DNA of 62,945 nt from Oscillospiraceae bacterium (GCA_015066625.1 SVOC01000017.1:1-62945), one strand, 5' to 3'. Positions 51,097 through 60,917 are shown, counted from the stretch's first letter. The notes: a model not told the origin generated them from the sequence alone. Made by a program: numbers and translations.

Positions 51097-52911
51097 ATGA
51101 AAAAGGAAGTCAAACAGAAAGCGCATATATTCAGAAATACCGCATTTATGCTTAAATGCGCGTGGAAAAGTGCGCCTCTTTCACTGATTACAATCTACCT
51201 TGCGTACATATTGGAGAATGTGTATTACTCGGTTGTTATCAGCGTAATGTTTTTGCAGACCGCACTTTCAATTATTGAAGGTAACGGCACCTTTAAGGAA
51301 TTTGCAATCAGAATGTGCATTATTGTATTCGGCAAGGTGTTTGTTGACCTGTTTGCGTATATCGATATGTATACGGTCAGAACAAAATTTGAAATCAAGT
51401 GCGAAAGCTACATAAACAGCCTGATTTTCAAAAAAGCTCAGGAGGTTGAGCTGGGCTGTTATGAAAATCCCGATTTTTTTGATAACTACAACAGAGCAAC
51501 CTGGGTTGTTGAAAAAGGCGGCTTCAAGCGTATTATTGAAGGCTCGGCATGGACAATCGGCTCGGTTGTGAGCATAATATTCCTTGTGGCTTACCTTATT
51601 TCCATTGACCCGTTCCTTCTGTTCTTTATTATCTGCCCCATTATTGTTATCGGCATAAGTGCAAAGAAAAACAATGTTGAGCTTGAAAAAGAAAAGGCAA
51701 TGACCCCGTTTGAAAGGCAGAAGGATTACACCAAAAGAACTATTCTGCTCAAAGATTTTGCCAAGGAAATCAAAACAACGGGCATATTTGAGGTTGTGAA
51801 AAAACGCTTCAATAACGCCGTTGAAAAGAATATTGAGGTTATCAAAAAGTACGGCTGGCGCATTGCCCTTCTTGAAACGCTTGCGGATTTCTTCGGTGAA
51901 ATAATTCCCGTGTGCGGCGGTTTCGGATACGGATGCTACAGACTTATTGTGCTTCAGAACCTTGAAATAGCGGATTTCTCCGTGCTTATTTCCGCAATTA
52001 CCACAACCCGAAACAAGCTCAATCAGCTTGCAAGATATTTTGCAATGCAGCAGAAGCACTGCCTCTGGGTGCAGAATCTCCGTGATTTTCTTGATTATGA
52101 GCCTAAACTGACGGACAACGGAATTGAACCCGGTGAATTCGAAAGCCTTGAATTCAGAAATGTTTCGTTTCGCTATGACGGCAACAGCAAAAATACGCTG
52201 AGCAACATATCATTCAAAATCAATAAGGGCGATACCTTTGCCGTTGTAGGCCATAACGGTGCAGGCAAAACAACCCTTTCAAAACTTATTATGCGGCTTT
52301 ATGACGTAACAGAGGGTGAAATTTTATACAACGGCATTAATATCAAAGAATACGACCTGCTGAAATACAGAGATAAATTCGCAAGCGTTTTTCAGGATTA
52401 CAGAATTTTTGCCATGACCGTTGCGGAAAACGTGCTTATCCGTGAGGTGGATGACGAGAACATTCAGCTTGCCCGTAAAGCACTGGGTCAGAGCGGTGTT
52501 TACGATAAAATTCAGACTCTGCCCGAAAAAGAAAATACTCTGCTTACAAGAGAATTCGATAATCAGGGTGCCCTTCTTTCAGGCGGTGAATCCCAGAAGG
52601 TGACCATTGCAAGACTTTTTGCAAAGGATTTTGACGTTGCCATTCTCGACGAGCCATCCTCCGCTCTTGACCCCGTTGCGGAAAGCAGGATGTACGACGC
52701 ACTTATGGAGGGTACGAAGGGCAAAACGGTTTTCTATATTTCACACCGTCTTTCAAGTGCAACACGCTCGGATAAAATTCTTGTTTTTTCAAAGGGCAGG
52801 CTTATAGAAACGGGCAGCCACGATGAATTGATGGCACTTGAAGGGGAGTACTGTGAAATGTTTACCCTTCAGGCGTCAGGTTACAGAGAGGAGGCTGACG
52901 GTAATGAGTAA
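51097..52911 (+). CDS. ABC exporter half-transporter, subunit A
   Basis: A 604-residue TMD-NBD fusion with about six spans and a C-terminal ATPase. Walker A GHNGAGKTT (near residue 385), the signature LSGGESQKVTIARLF, Walker B VAILDEPSSALD with its catalytic glutamate and the switch histidine in ISHRLSS are complete. The ATG at 51097 follows CGGAGGA; a start 54 bases earlier would sit on the promoter. It overlaps subunit B by eight bases, so the two probably form a heterodimer. Cargo (drug, peptide or lipid) is unknown, as no precursor or immunity gene is adjacent. Confidence 0.9.
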   Translation: MKKEVKQKAHIFRNTAFMLKCAWKSAPLSLITIYLAYILENVYYSVVISVMFLQTALSIIEGNGTFKEFAIRMCIIVFGKVFVDLFAYIDMYTVRTKFEIKCESYINSLIFKKAQEVELGCYENPDFFDNYNRATWVVEKGGFKRIIEGSAWTIGSVVSIIFLVAYLISIDPFLLFFIICPIIVIGISAKKNNVELEKEKAMTPFERQKDYTKRTILLKDFAKEIKTTGIFEVVKKRFNNAVEKNIEVIKKYGWRIALLETLADFFGEIIPVCGGFGYGCYRLIVLQNLEIADFSVLISAITTTRNKLNQLARYFAMQQKHCLWVQNLRDFLDYEPKLTDNGIEPGEFESLEFRNVSFRYDGNSKNTLSNISFKINKGDTFAVVGHNGAGKTTLSKLIMRLYDVTEGEILYNGINIKEYDLLKYRDKFASVFQDYRIFAMTVAENVLIREVDDENIQLARKALGQSGVYDKIQTLPEKENTLLTREFDNQGALLSGGESQKVTIARLFAKDFDVAILDEPSSALDPVAESRMYDALMEGTKGKTVFYISHRLSSATRSDKILVFSKGRLIETGSHDELMALEGEYCEMFTLQASGYREEADGNE

Positions 52912-54718
52912 AGCACCCAAAAAGAACAAAGAAGAAAAAACTCACGGCACGATAAGCAACAACCTCTTTATGCTTGGCTTCGTTGCGAGAAACGCACCGG
53001 GTATGCTGTTTTTTAACATTTTCTTTGATTTGCTCACCAATGTGCCCTGGATACTTTCAAGCGTTGTGCTTCTCAAATACATAATCGATGTTGTTACCTC
53101 GGGAGTTGACTATTACAGAATTGCCGTTGCCTGCGGAATATTTGCGGTGCTGGTTATAATCGGTACAATAGGCAGCACGGTTTTCTATGAGGTATACAGA
53201 CCCAGACAGAAGGAAAGGCTTCATTTCAAGCTGTATTCATCCATATACGAAAAAGCGGCAAAAATGGATTTTGAGGCATACGATAACCCTGCTTATTATA
53301 ACGACCTTGTGCTGGCAATGACCTCTATGAGTGAAAGGGTAGACAGTGTTATTTCCGACACTCAGGATATAGTCCGTCTGCTTACTTCCATACTTTCAAT
53401 AACTGCGGTTATTGCATCCATTGACCCCATATGCCTTGTGTTTATTTTCCTTTGTGTTGCCATAATGATACCCATAGGCAGGCTGATTGCAAAGGTCAAT
53501 GTTGACCGCACCGAGGCAATGACTCCTCTTGACAGAAAAAATCTTTATTTCAGCCGTGTTTTCTACTTGCAGGATTATGCAAAGGAGCTCAGGCTTAACC
53601 CTGCCGGCAGAATGATTGAAGACAGATACAACAAAAATGTAAAAGACAGAATTTTTACAATTGCACCTTTCCTGCGTAAGCAGTGGCAGCTTTACTTCTG
53701 TCAGGAAGCCTTGCCTATGACACTGCTTGTGTATCTCGGAATCGCTCTGCTTATGGGCTACAAAGCCATTGTTACAAAAGAGATTTCTCTGGGTGATTTT
53801 GCCGCAACCTTTAACGGTGCAAATGCTGTCAGCAGATGCGTTTTTGACCTGACAAGCTGGTTTTCAATAAACCTGAGAGAAAATTCACTTTATGTTGAAA
53901 AATACAGAAAGTTTATGGCGGCAAAAGAAAAAATCATCGGCGGCGAAGATAAAACCGTTTTTGAAAAGCCCGTAAGCATAAAGCTTGAAAATGTATCGTT
54001 CACATATCCGGGTAACGAAAAGCCCACGCTTAAAAACATAAATCTTGAAATCAAGCCTTATCAGAAGATTGCTTTGGTCGGTTATAACGGAGCAGGAAAG
54101 ACCACGCTTACCAATCTGCTTCTCAGACTTTACGATGTAACCGAAGGCAGAATAACCGTTGACGGCAAGGATATCCGTGAGTGGCATATTCCGTCATATC
54201 ACGCCAACTATGCGGCGGTATTCCAGGATTTTTCCCTTTTCGGTGCAACCGTAGGCGAAAATGTTGCAATGAGCGGTACTCACGATAAAATCCGTGTTCT
54301 CAATGCGCTGAGAGAAAGCAATTTCGGCAAAGAGCTTCATAACGGCACGGATACAATGCTGCTGCGTGAATTCGACGATACGGGGCTTTCCCTTTCGGGC
54401 GGCGAGGCACAGAAGGTTGCCGTTGCGAGAGCTTTCTATAAGCAGTGCCCCTTTGCAATTCTTGATGAACCCAGTGCAAACCTTGACCCCGTTTCCGAAT
54501 ATGCACTCAACGAAGCAATGACCAGAGCTGCGGCGGATAAAACCGTTATCTTTATTTCACACCGACTTTCCACAACCGTTATGGCGGATGTGATTTATAT
54601 GCTTGAAAACGGCGAAATTGTTGAAAGCGGTTCCCACGACGAGCTTATGGCGCTGAACGGTAAATATGCTTATATGTTCAATCTTCAGGCAGAGAAATAC
54701 CGTGACACCGAAGAATAA
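52904..54718 (+). CDS. ABC exporter half-transporter, subunit B
   Basis: A second 604-residue half-transporter in the same fold. After a lysine-rich start, about six spans are followed by the ATPase with Walker A GYNGAGKTT, signature LSGGEAQKVAVARAF, Walker B FAILDEPSANLD and ISHRLSTT. Both subunits keep the catalytic glutamate, so both sites may be active. The ATG lies in the end of subunit A (ATGAGTAA). A bidirectional terminator closes the pair. Confidence 0.9.
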   Translation: MSKAPKKNKEEKTHGTISNNLFMLGFVARNAPGMLFFNIFFDLLTNVPWILSSVVLLKYIIDVVTSGVDYYRIAVACGIFAVLVIIGTIGSTVFYEVYRPRQKERLHFKLYSSIYEKAAKMDFEAYDNPAYYNDLVLAMTSMSERVDSVISDTQDIVRLLTSILSITAVIASIDPICLVFIFLCVAIMIPIGRLIAKVNVDRTEAMTPLDRKNLYFSRVFYLQDYAKELRLNPAGRMIEDRYNKNVKDRIFTIAPFLRKQWQLYFCQEALPMTLLVYLGIALLMGYKAIVTKEISLGDFAATFNGANAVSRCVFDLTSWFSINLRENSLYVEKYRKFMAAKEKIIGGEDKTVFEKPVSIKLENVSFTYPGNEKPTLKNINLEIKPYQKIALVGYNGAGKTTLTNLLLRLYDVTEGRITVDGKDIREWHIPSYHANYAAVFQDFSLFGATVGENVAMSGTHDKIRVLNALRESNFGKELHNGTDTMLLREFDDTGLSLSGGEAQKVAVARAFYKQCPFAILDEPSANLDPVSEYALNEAMTRAAADKTVIFISHRLSTTVMADVIYMLENGEIVESGSHDELMALNGKYAYMFNLQAEKYRDTEE

Positions 54719-54723
54719 AAAAG

Positions 54724-54760
54724 CCCTCACAGCCGTTGATTTACGGTTGTGAGGGTGATT
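54724..54760. terminator. Bidirectional terminator
   Basis: CCCTCACAGCCG pairs with CGGTTGTGAGGG (54724-54755), with T-rich sequence after it, between convergent genes. Confidence 0.85.
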
Positions 54761-54775
54761 TTTATGCGATGTTGA

Positions 54776-55171
54776 TTATGCATAAATGCACTTCATAATT
54801 GTGGGCTTGCACTTGTTGGCGATGTCGAGAATGCGGATAATAAGCTCAAAACATTCTTCTGCGGCAGAGTCGCCTGAAATAAGGGCGTCGTCATGAATGA
54901 CAAGGTCGCCTTCTTTGTCAACATAGAATGTTGCCCACTTGTACTTTGCGTTGAGTTCGTTGCAAAGGAAAATAACATCGGCAAGCTTCTCTTCGGGGAT
55001 TTTTTCAAACACAAGATAGATTGAAAGAAATTTATCGCCGCTGAAGAAGCATTTTATAACTTTTCCGTCAAAAGGAAGGTCGATAATGCCGTCACCGTTT
55101 TCTGTTGTGCGCGATGCATAGTTGAGCGATTTTTCGTCAAGTAATTTTTTGAAAAGTTCAAAATTTGCCAT
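54776..55171 (-). CDS. YbjN-like protein
   Basis: A 131-residue soluble protein with the YbjN/type-III-chaperone-like pattern (FELFKKLLDEKSLNY, WATFYVDKEGDLVIHDDA, and helices toward the C terminus). Members are small, acidic and of unclear function. The ATG at 55171 follows GGAGG. An alternative start 39 bases earlier lacks the site. Confidence 0.65.
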   Translation of the reverse strand: MANFELFKKLLDEKSLNYASRTTENGDGIIDLPFDGKVIKCFFSGDKFLSIYLVFEKIPEEKLADVIFLCNELNAKYKWATFYVDKEGDLVIHDDALISGDSAAEECFELIIRILDIANKCKPTIMKCIYA

Positions 55172-55337
55172 ATCCGATACCTCCGTGATTGTTTTACTAG
55201 ATTGTATCACCGCGGATTTTGACTGTCAATAACACAGCATTTTTTTGTAGAAAACACATAAATAACGCAGCTCCCGTATAAGCAATATCAACAAAGAAGG
55301 ACATGGCGAAGCGGTTAAAAGTTTATATGCAACAAGG

Positions 55338-56570
55338 TTAAGGTGTTGTGCTTTCGTTGATAATAAGTATGATATTCAAAAGCAACAAAGACAATGTAAA
55401 CAAATGGAAGGCAGTTTTTAAATGTTTTATTGCTGACATGTAGCGAACATGGTCTTCAGGAATCCATATCAGTCCTATAGACACAATAGCACTTGTAATG
55501 TTGAAGATGAATAAAACGGAAATGCTGTGAGAGATTGTTCCTAAAAGTTGTGCGCAAATCGGCAACAGGAATGATATTATGGCTACCAACATTTGGGTGT
55601 TGTTTTCGGTAGCGACAGAACGGTTTTCATACCATTGAAATTTTTCGGATGTTTTCCCTAATTTTTCATCAAAAGTCGAGAAATACAAATTAGCTAAGAA
55701 GAACAGGTTTCCTACTAACCAAGGGAAAAAGAAACTGTTTGTGTTTTTGTTAAGCCAGCCGACATAGTACAGAGAAAAAATAATAAGATTCCATAAAACA
55801 ACAGAGATGTAGAAAAGTGCGGTTGAAAATTTTACCAAAAGGTAAGTTGATGTTTTGCTTTGCTTGCTTTTTTGGTTGATTATTTTGAACAGCGGATATC
55901 CGAAACTGAGCATTAAAATTACATTTGAAAAAAACCAGCGAAAAAAATTATCCCAATATATATTTATTTCAGTCAGCGGCATATCTTGCAAGGAACCTAT
56001 TGTTGCACCTGTAAAATTCGGTATCAAAACAACAAATAAAGCAAATTTTAAAAGTTGTCCGTCTCTTTTTTTGAAAAAATCGATGATGTAAATGCACACC
56101 AGAAAAACTAAAATTACACTTGAACCAACGGTATAGTATTCATTATGCAAAAAGCTGAAGAGAACATAAGCGGTTCCGGCTATAAACGACAGCAGAGTGG
56201 TTGTTCCGATAGCAGAGTCACTGCGTGCAGAAAATCTGAAAATTTTAAATGCGGAGTATATTAAAACAGCTTGAACAGTATTGGCTAAGACTACTGTAAA
56301 AAAAGCCGCGGGTTCTTGGTGTATGGAGAAAAGAAACAAAGCAGAGGAAATTCCGGCAGCAATTACGCCGTAAAAACCTATCTTATATATGGACAGTGTC
56401 AAGAGTACTATGCTGAAATACAAGGTGACAATAGCTTGTGATGTATCGTTTCCGGAAGAAGACAGCACCTGCATCAGAGTGGCTAAAATGACACACAGTA
56501 TAAATGCATATGGTTTGTATGATTTGCCTTCAATTTTGAGTGTGATTTCACTTTTTTGATTATTAAACAT
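55338..56570 (-). CDS. AT-rich multi-span membrane protein, unknown
   Basis: A protein of about 410 residues with some ten hydrophobic spans, no soluble enzymatic domain and no motif I know. Its DNA is markedly richer in A+T, with codon use unlike the neighbours, which suggests recent arrival. The start is taken as the ATG at 56570 with AGAGGA upstream. A promoter lies at 56687-56715. Sensor-type membrane domains (MASE-like) look broadly similar but no output domain follows. Confidence 0.65.
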   Translation of the reverse strand: MFNNQKSEITLKIEGKSYKPYAFILCVILATLMQVLSSSGNDTSQAIVTLYFSIVLLTLSIYKIGFYGVIAAGISSALFLFSIHQEPAAFFTVVLANTVQAVLIYSAFKIFRFSARSDSAIGTTTLLSFIAGTAYVLFSFLHNEYYTVGSSVILVFLVCIYIIDFFKKRDGQLLKFALFVVLIPNFTGATIGSLQDMPLTEINIYWDNFFRWFFSNVILMLSFGYPLFKIINQKSKQSKTSTYLLVKFSTALFYISVVLWNLIIFSLYYVGWLNKNTNSFFFPWLVGNLFFLANLYFSTFDEKLGKTSEKFQWYENRSVATENNTQMLVAIISFLLPICAQLLGTISHSISVLFIFNITSAIVSIGLIWIPEDHVRYMSAIKHLKTAFHLFTLSLLLLNIILIINESTTP

Positions 56571-56686
56571 ATTCATCCTCTTTAAAATCAAGTTGGATTA
56601 TTTGGTGTGCAGATTGTCTTTTGCTGATATTACTTAGCAGGGGCTGTTTCTTCTGTATTTGCAGAAACAAATAACTGTTTTCACAT

Positions 56687-56715
56687 ATTTTATCATATAA
56701 TGTCAAAGTATGCAA
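56687..56715 (-). promoter_or_regulatory. Promoter of the AT-rich membrane protein gene
   Basis: Minus strand TTGCAT (56715-56710) and TAAAAT (56692-56687), spacer 17 bases. Confidence 0.6.
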
Positions 56716-56747
56716 GTTGCAAAATTTGTCCGCAGAGTTTATTTCTC

Positions 56748-56776
56748 TTGATTTAAGCAAAAGAAGTGTTTATAAT
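56748..56776 (+). promoter_or_regulatory. Promoter of the GH95-like gene
   Basis: TTGATT (56748-56753) and TATAAT (56771-56776), spacer 17 bases, 24 bases before the GTG start at 56800. Confidence 0.75.
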
Positions 56777-56799
56777 ATTACAAAGGTTGGTGATACACA

Positions 56800-58893
56800 G
56801 TGAATACCTATTTTAACGAAATAACCTCAAAGCCCGTCAATACCGCAGACGGTGAAATTTTATACAAAATACCTGCAGGTGCCTTCTGCAGTAACGGTGA
56901 CTTGGGTGTTGTTTTGGATAATGACGAAAACGGACTTATCATTCATATTTCGAAATGCGATTTCTGGAAGTTTACAAAAGGCGCACACAAAAGCGGCGGC
57001 ATAAAAACCGTCGGCAGTCTTAAGATAGATAATGTTGATTTGTCGGAGTACAACGTAAAGCAGTATTTTGACAAAGGGCTTCTTGAATGTAAATTCGGCA
57101 ATGCGGAAATTGAATTGTTCATAGCTCCCCAAAACATTATTTACTTCAAAATCAAATCACCCGATACGGAAGAATTTTCCCCGGTTTCCGTTGAGCTTCC
57201 CGATACCTGCGATTCGAAGAATTCCGAAATCTCCGACGGGGGAGTGAAGTGCTGTATCCGTAAGTTTGAGGGCGGTGATGTTGTCCGTGAATCGGCGGTT
57301 GCCCTGGGCTTGCGTGAGATTGATTCGGTTACATCCGACGGCATCACAGTTGCCCGTTACTGCATTTCTGTTGTTACGAATTTTGATGATTCCGATTACA
57401 CAAAAAAAGCCGTTGATACGGCACTTAACTGCGATTATGACGGCGACAAAGAAAAAACACGTGAAAAATGGGAAAAATTCTTTTCCGCATCCAAGGTTAC
57501 GCTTGAAGATAAAGAGATCGAAAGCTGGTATAATTCAAGCCTTTACCATCTTGCCGGCTGTATGGGTAACAAGGAATTCCCTCCCGGACTTTTCGGCAAT
57601 TTCGTAACAGATGATTTCTTCCCCTGGGCGGGAGATTATCATATGAACTACAACTACGAAGCGCCCTATTACTGCGTGTTTTCTTCCAACCATCCCGAGC
57701 TTTTTGACGGCTATATGACCCCCGTTAACGATATGGCGGAGGATGCAAAGCGTTTTGCAAAGCTTTTCGGCTGCGGAGGTTACGCACTCCCCGTAAGCTT
57801 CGGTCCCAAGGCTATGGATGTCTACACTCAGGAGGACTGCAAGGAGCACGGCATACTTTTTCTCGGTCAGAAAAGCCATGCCGCCTATGCCTGCGTGATT
57901 CCCGCCATGCACTGGTTTTCAACCTATGATAAGGATTATGCACGTGAAAACTACTATGATTTTGTGCTGAATACAGCCGCTTTCTGGGAGGATTATCTGG
58001 TCAAAGAAAAGGGCAGATATGTTATAGAAAATGATGCTGCCCACGAAATTCCCTATTACCGCGGAGAAAAATTCAGATATATCACCCATAAGGGTCAGAT
58101 TGAAGCCGTGAATGCCATAAACTCTCTCGGTCTTGTAAAACTTCTTTTTGCCGCCGTTTACGATATGGCAAAGGAACTTGGTCTGAACTCAGAAAAATAT
58201 GCTCTGTGGCAGGATATTATTGAAAACTTAAGCGATTTTCCCACATTCATTAAGAAGGGTAAAAAATGCTTCCGTTACTCAAAAAGAGGTATCCGCTGGA
58301 GAGATGACAACACAGTAGGTCTTCAGCATATTTACCCCGCATCGCAGATAGGTTTTTCGTCGGGTGAAAAGCTGCTGAAAATTGCAAGGAATACATATTT
58401 CATCAATGACAGACGACTTGACGATAACGGATCCAATTCTTATCTTCCCGCAGGTGCGAGAATCGGTGTTGACCCCGAATTTCTGCTTGAAGGACTTCGT
58501 ATGAATATCAAAGAATTCGGGCTTCCCAACAGGCTTTTCCGCCATCACGGCGGCGGAATAGAGCATCTGACAACCGTACCCGTAACCGTCAACGAAATGC
58601 TTATGCAGAGCCACGAAGGGGTTATCAGACTCTTCCCTTGCTGGGATAAAAAGATGAACGTATCCTTTGAAAATCTGCGTGCGGACGGTGCTTTTCTTGT
58701 TTCCTCCGAACTTAAAAACGAGCAGGTTGAATCACTGAAAATCAAAAGCCTCAGAGGCAGAAAATGCAGTGTTGAATGCACGGGTATCGGCGACGTCATA
58801 AGAGAATCCGATAATGCAAAGATTCCGTGTGAAAAAGAAGGAAATACCGTCGCCTTCGAAACACAAGCCGGTGAAACATACATTCTGATATAA
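56800..58893 (+). CDS. GH95-like alpha/alpha-barrel glycosidase
   Basis: A 697-residue cytoplasmic protein (no signal peptide). An N-terminal beta sandwich (~230 residues) is followed by an alpha/alpha barrel in which WAGDYHMNYNYEAPYYCVFSSN resembles the GH95 (alpha-L-fucosidase or galactosidase) pattern, and a beta C terminus. GH95 is the nearest family I can name but catalytic residues were not aligned. The start is a GTG at 56800 with AAAGG and GGTG upstream. A hairpin terminator follows. Confidence 0.68.
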   Translation: MNTYFNEITSKPVNTADGEILYKIPAGAFCSNGDLGVVLDNDENGLIIHISKCDFWKFTKGAHKSGGIKTVGSLKIDNVDLSEYNVKQYFDKGLLECKFGNAEIELFIAPQNIIYFKIKSPDTEEFSPVSVELPDTCDSKNSEISDGGVKCCIRKFEGGDVVRESAVALGLREIDSVTSDGITVARYCISVVTNFDDSDYTKKAVDTALNCDYDGDKEKTREKWEKFFSASKVTLEDKEIESWYNSSLYHLAGCMGNKEFPPGLFGNFVTDDFFPWAGDYHMNYNYEAPYYCVFSSNHPELFDGYMTPVNDMAEDAKRFAKLFGCGGYALPVSFGPKAMDVYTQEDCKEHGILFLGQKSHAAYACVIPAMHWFSTYDKDYARENYYDFVLNTAAFWEDYLVKEKGRYVIENDAAHEIPYYRGEKFRYITHKGQIEAVNAINSLGLVKLLFAAVYDMAKELGLNSEKYALWQDIIENLSDFPTFIKKGKKCFRYSKRGIRWRDDNTVGLQHIYPASQIGFSSGEKLLKIARNTYFINDRRLDDNGSNSYLPAGARIGVDPEFLLEGLRMNIKEFGLPNRLFRHHGGGIEHLTTVPVTVNEMLMQSHEGVIRLFPCWDKKMNVSFENLRADGAFLVSSELKNEQVESLKIKSLRGRKCSVECTGIGDVIRESDNAKIPCEKEGNTVAFETQAGETYILI

Positions 58894-58897
58894 CCGA

Positions 58898-58930
58898 AAA
58901 ACCGTCCGTAACCGAAACGGGCGGTTTTTT
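58898..58930 (+). terminator. Terminator after the GH95-like gene
   Basis: AAAACCGTCCGT pairs with ACGGGCGGTTTT (one T-G pair) and is followed by a T run. Confidence 0.82.
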
Positions 58931-59038
58931 CTGTGAAAGTGAAAATCTGAGAAAAATTTTTGTTCACAGTTTGCTAACAATTTCAGGCGCATAATTTGCT
59001 AATATAGAACTGAATTTATCAGCACAAGAGGGATTGAA

Positions 59039-60634
59039 GTGAAAAGAATATTTTGTTTGATTCTGGCGATTGTAATGACATTGAGTGCTTCCGCTTTTTC
59101 GTGCTTCGGAATACCGCTTTCATCAGGTGTGATTGCTTACGCCGGAAGCTTTGAAACCGAGAATGGTGTTCAGGTTGAAATGGCTCCGTTTCTTTACAAA
59201 TCAACTCTTTACCAAATGGAATTCCCGAGCCGTTTGTCTTATGAGATAAAAGAAAAGAGTACTGTGGGTGATTATACCGTATCCCGTGAACTCAACGACC
59301 TGTCCTACACATTTGTTTTTCCTGCCGGAACAACAAAAATAGAATGTTTGGTATCTCTCAACGGTGAAACCGATTGGCGCGGCTTTTCCCTCAACTCCAC
59401 GGATAATCCGTCTTATTGGGCAAAAGACGGGGAAGGCAATATTGATTACAGTCAACCCATGACCTTTAAACGCGACGAAATACTCGCTGAACGTGACGAG
59501 TACGGTGTCCTATACAGGGATTACTTGCAGGGCAAAGATATCAAGGGCTTCAAAAACTACGACAGGATTTATTGGAAGCTCAGCTACATATGCAACGGAG
59601 AAACATTTACGGACCGCCATGATGTAAAGCTTTACGATTACGATGAAGCCGAAAAGCACGTTCTTAAAACAGTCAATTTCAATGTTGCGGGTCTGCCGTT
59701 TGCGGTTTTGCAGGGTAAAAATGTGATTGCCAACCAAAAGGCTGCCGCCGAATATCTTTCACAAAACGATTTTGATATTGTTGCCGTTCAGGAGGATTTC
59801 GGATATCACAAACATCTTGCCGGAAATATGAACGGTTTCAGGTATATGACCAACCACACTGGCGGTATTCCCGGCGGCGACGGGCTTAATATATTTACAA
59901 AAAATATGCCTGTTTATAATGAAATGCGAGTTAGCTGGAACGAAGCCTGCGGTATTCTTTCGGACGGCTCCGATGCACTCACGCCAAAGGGCTTTGTTTA
60001 CACCGTTATTGATATTGGCAACGGTATTTATGTGGATTATTACAACTTACACGCAGATGCCTACGGCGGGGAGGGTTCAATCGCCGCAAGAACAAGCCAG
60101 TACAAACAGCTTGCCGAATTTATACAGGCACGCTCAGCCGAGAATGACAGACCTGTAATCGTAACGGGTGATTTCAACAACCATATGCATACTCACGAAG
60201 ATGACGGAGCACTCTATAAAACACTTTATCTCCAATGCGGTCTGAAAGATGCCTGGATAGAATATCACAATAACGGTGACTATTTTAACTTGTATGATTG
60301 GCATATAACGGGGCTTCCGGCCTGGGGTAACTGGGATTCGGTTGAAAGATTTATGTACAAATCCGGAGGCGGTGTTGATATTGTCGTAAAGGATTTCAGA
60401 TATGTTGAGGTTTGTAATGATGACGGAGAAGCGGTATCAGACCATTCTTCGGCAGAATGTGATTTTACATTCATAAAAACCGCGGATTTTGTTGAAAACA
60501 CGCAGAAGCTTCGGACGGTCGAAAATACGGGAAACGGTCTTCTTCATCGTATCAAGTGGATTTTAAAGGACTTAATTATGATCCTTTCGGATCTTAGAAA
60601 TCTTCCCGGACTGTTGAAAGAATTAACCGCATAA
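59039..60634 (+). CDS. Secreted endonuclease/exonuclease/phosphatase-family protein
   Basis: A 531-residue exported protein (signal peptide about residues 1-36). A beta-rich N-terminal domain of ~180 residues precedes an EEP (DNase I/sphingomyelinase-like) domain with all metal and catalytic motifs: NVAGLP, the QEDF glutamate, NLHADA, TGDFNNH and SDHSS. NVAGLP and NLHADA point to the neutral sphingomyelinase-like branch, but DNA or sugar-phosphate substrates cannot be excluded. The last ~30 residues form a hydrophobic amphipathic helix. The GTG at 59039 follows GAGGGA. It may act at the host or cell surface. Confidence 0.85.
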   Translation: MKRIFCLILAIVMTLSASAFSCFGIPLSSGVIAYAGSFETENGVQVEMAPFLYKSTLYQMEFPSRLSYEIKEKSTVGDYTVSRELNDLSYTFVFPAGTTKIECLVSLNGETDWRGFSLNSTDNPSYWAKDGEGNIDYSQPMTFKRDEILAERDEYGVLYRDYLQGKDIKGFKNYDRIYWKLSYICNGETFTDRHDVKLYDYDEAEKHVLKTVNFNVAGLPFAVLQGKNVIANQKAAAEYLSQNDFDIVAVQEDFGYHKHLAGNMNGFRYMTNHTGGIPGGDGLNIFTKNMPVYNEMRVSWNEACGILSDGSDALTPKGFVYTVIDIGNGIYVDYYNLHADAYGGEGSIAARTSQYKQLAEFIQARSAENDRPVIVTGDFNNHMHTHEDDGALYKTLYLQCGLKDAWIEYHNNGDYFNLYDWHITGLPAWGNWDSVERFMYKSGGGVDIVVKDFRYVEVCNDDGEAVSDHSSAECDFTFIKTADFVENTQKLRTVENTGNGLLHRIKWILKDLIMILSDLRNLPGLLKELTA

Positions 60635-60644
60635 AACAAGTGTA

Positions 60645-60690
60645 AATCGCCATCCTTGAAACAATGATTTTCAGGATGGCGATTCTTTTG
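60645..60690 (+). terminator. Terminator after the EEP gene
   Basis: AATCGCCATCCT pairs perfectly with AGGATGGCGATT (60645-60684), then CTTTTG. The 60691-60858 stretch has no gene; a second hairpin (GAGTATTC/GAATACTC, 60702-60737) is noted, with no known match. Confidence 0.78.
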
Positions 60691-60858
60691 ATATAAAAAA
60701 TCGAGTATTCACAGGAAAATCCTTTAAGAATACTCAATACGATTGCGGCAACTGTTTCTTATTGGTACGGATACCTGTAAGGGACATAGGAAAGCCCTTA
60801 TACATCAAGGCTTACAGTCACAGCAATGTTTTTGAAGTATATGTTACAAAGCTGTAAA

Positions 60859-60887
60859 TTGACATAAAAGAATTCTGCAGATATAAT
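60859..60887 (+). promoter_or_regulatory. Promoter of the LRR lipoprotein gene
   Basis: TTGACA (60859-60864) and TATAAT (60882-60887), spacer 17 bases: a full consensus promoter. Confidence 0.9.
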
Positions 60888-60917
60888 AAAATTATAACAG
60901 AAGAAGGAGTGATAACC

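Noticed and set aside
51268-52059. 263-codon antisense frame in the ABC exporter gene
   Set aside because: It is a codon-bias shadow without start signals; many similar antisense frames occur across the window.
55300-55345. A stretch resembling a tRNA D-arm and a GCA anticodon (tRNA-Cys-like)
   Set aside because: No acceptor or T arm can be paired; the similarity is short and probably chance.
56563-56760. 65-codon frame ahead of the AT-rich membrane gene
   Set aside because: No ribosome binding site, low-complexity composition and overlap with the promoter region; not supported.
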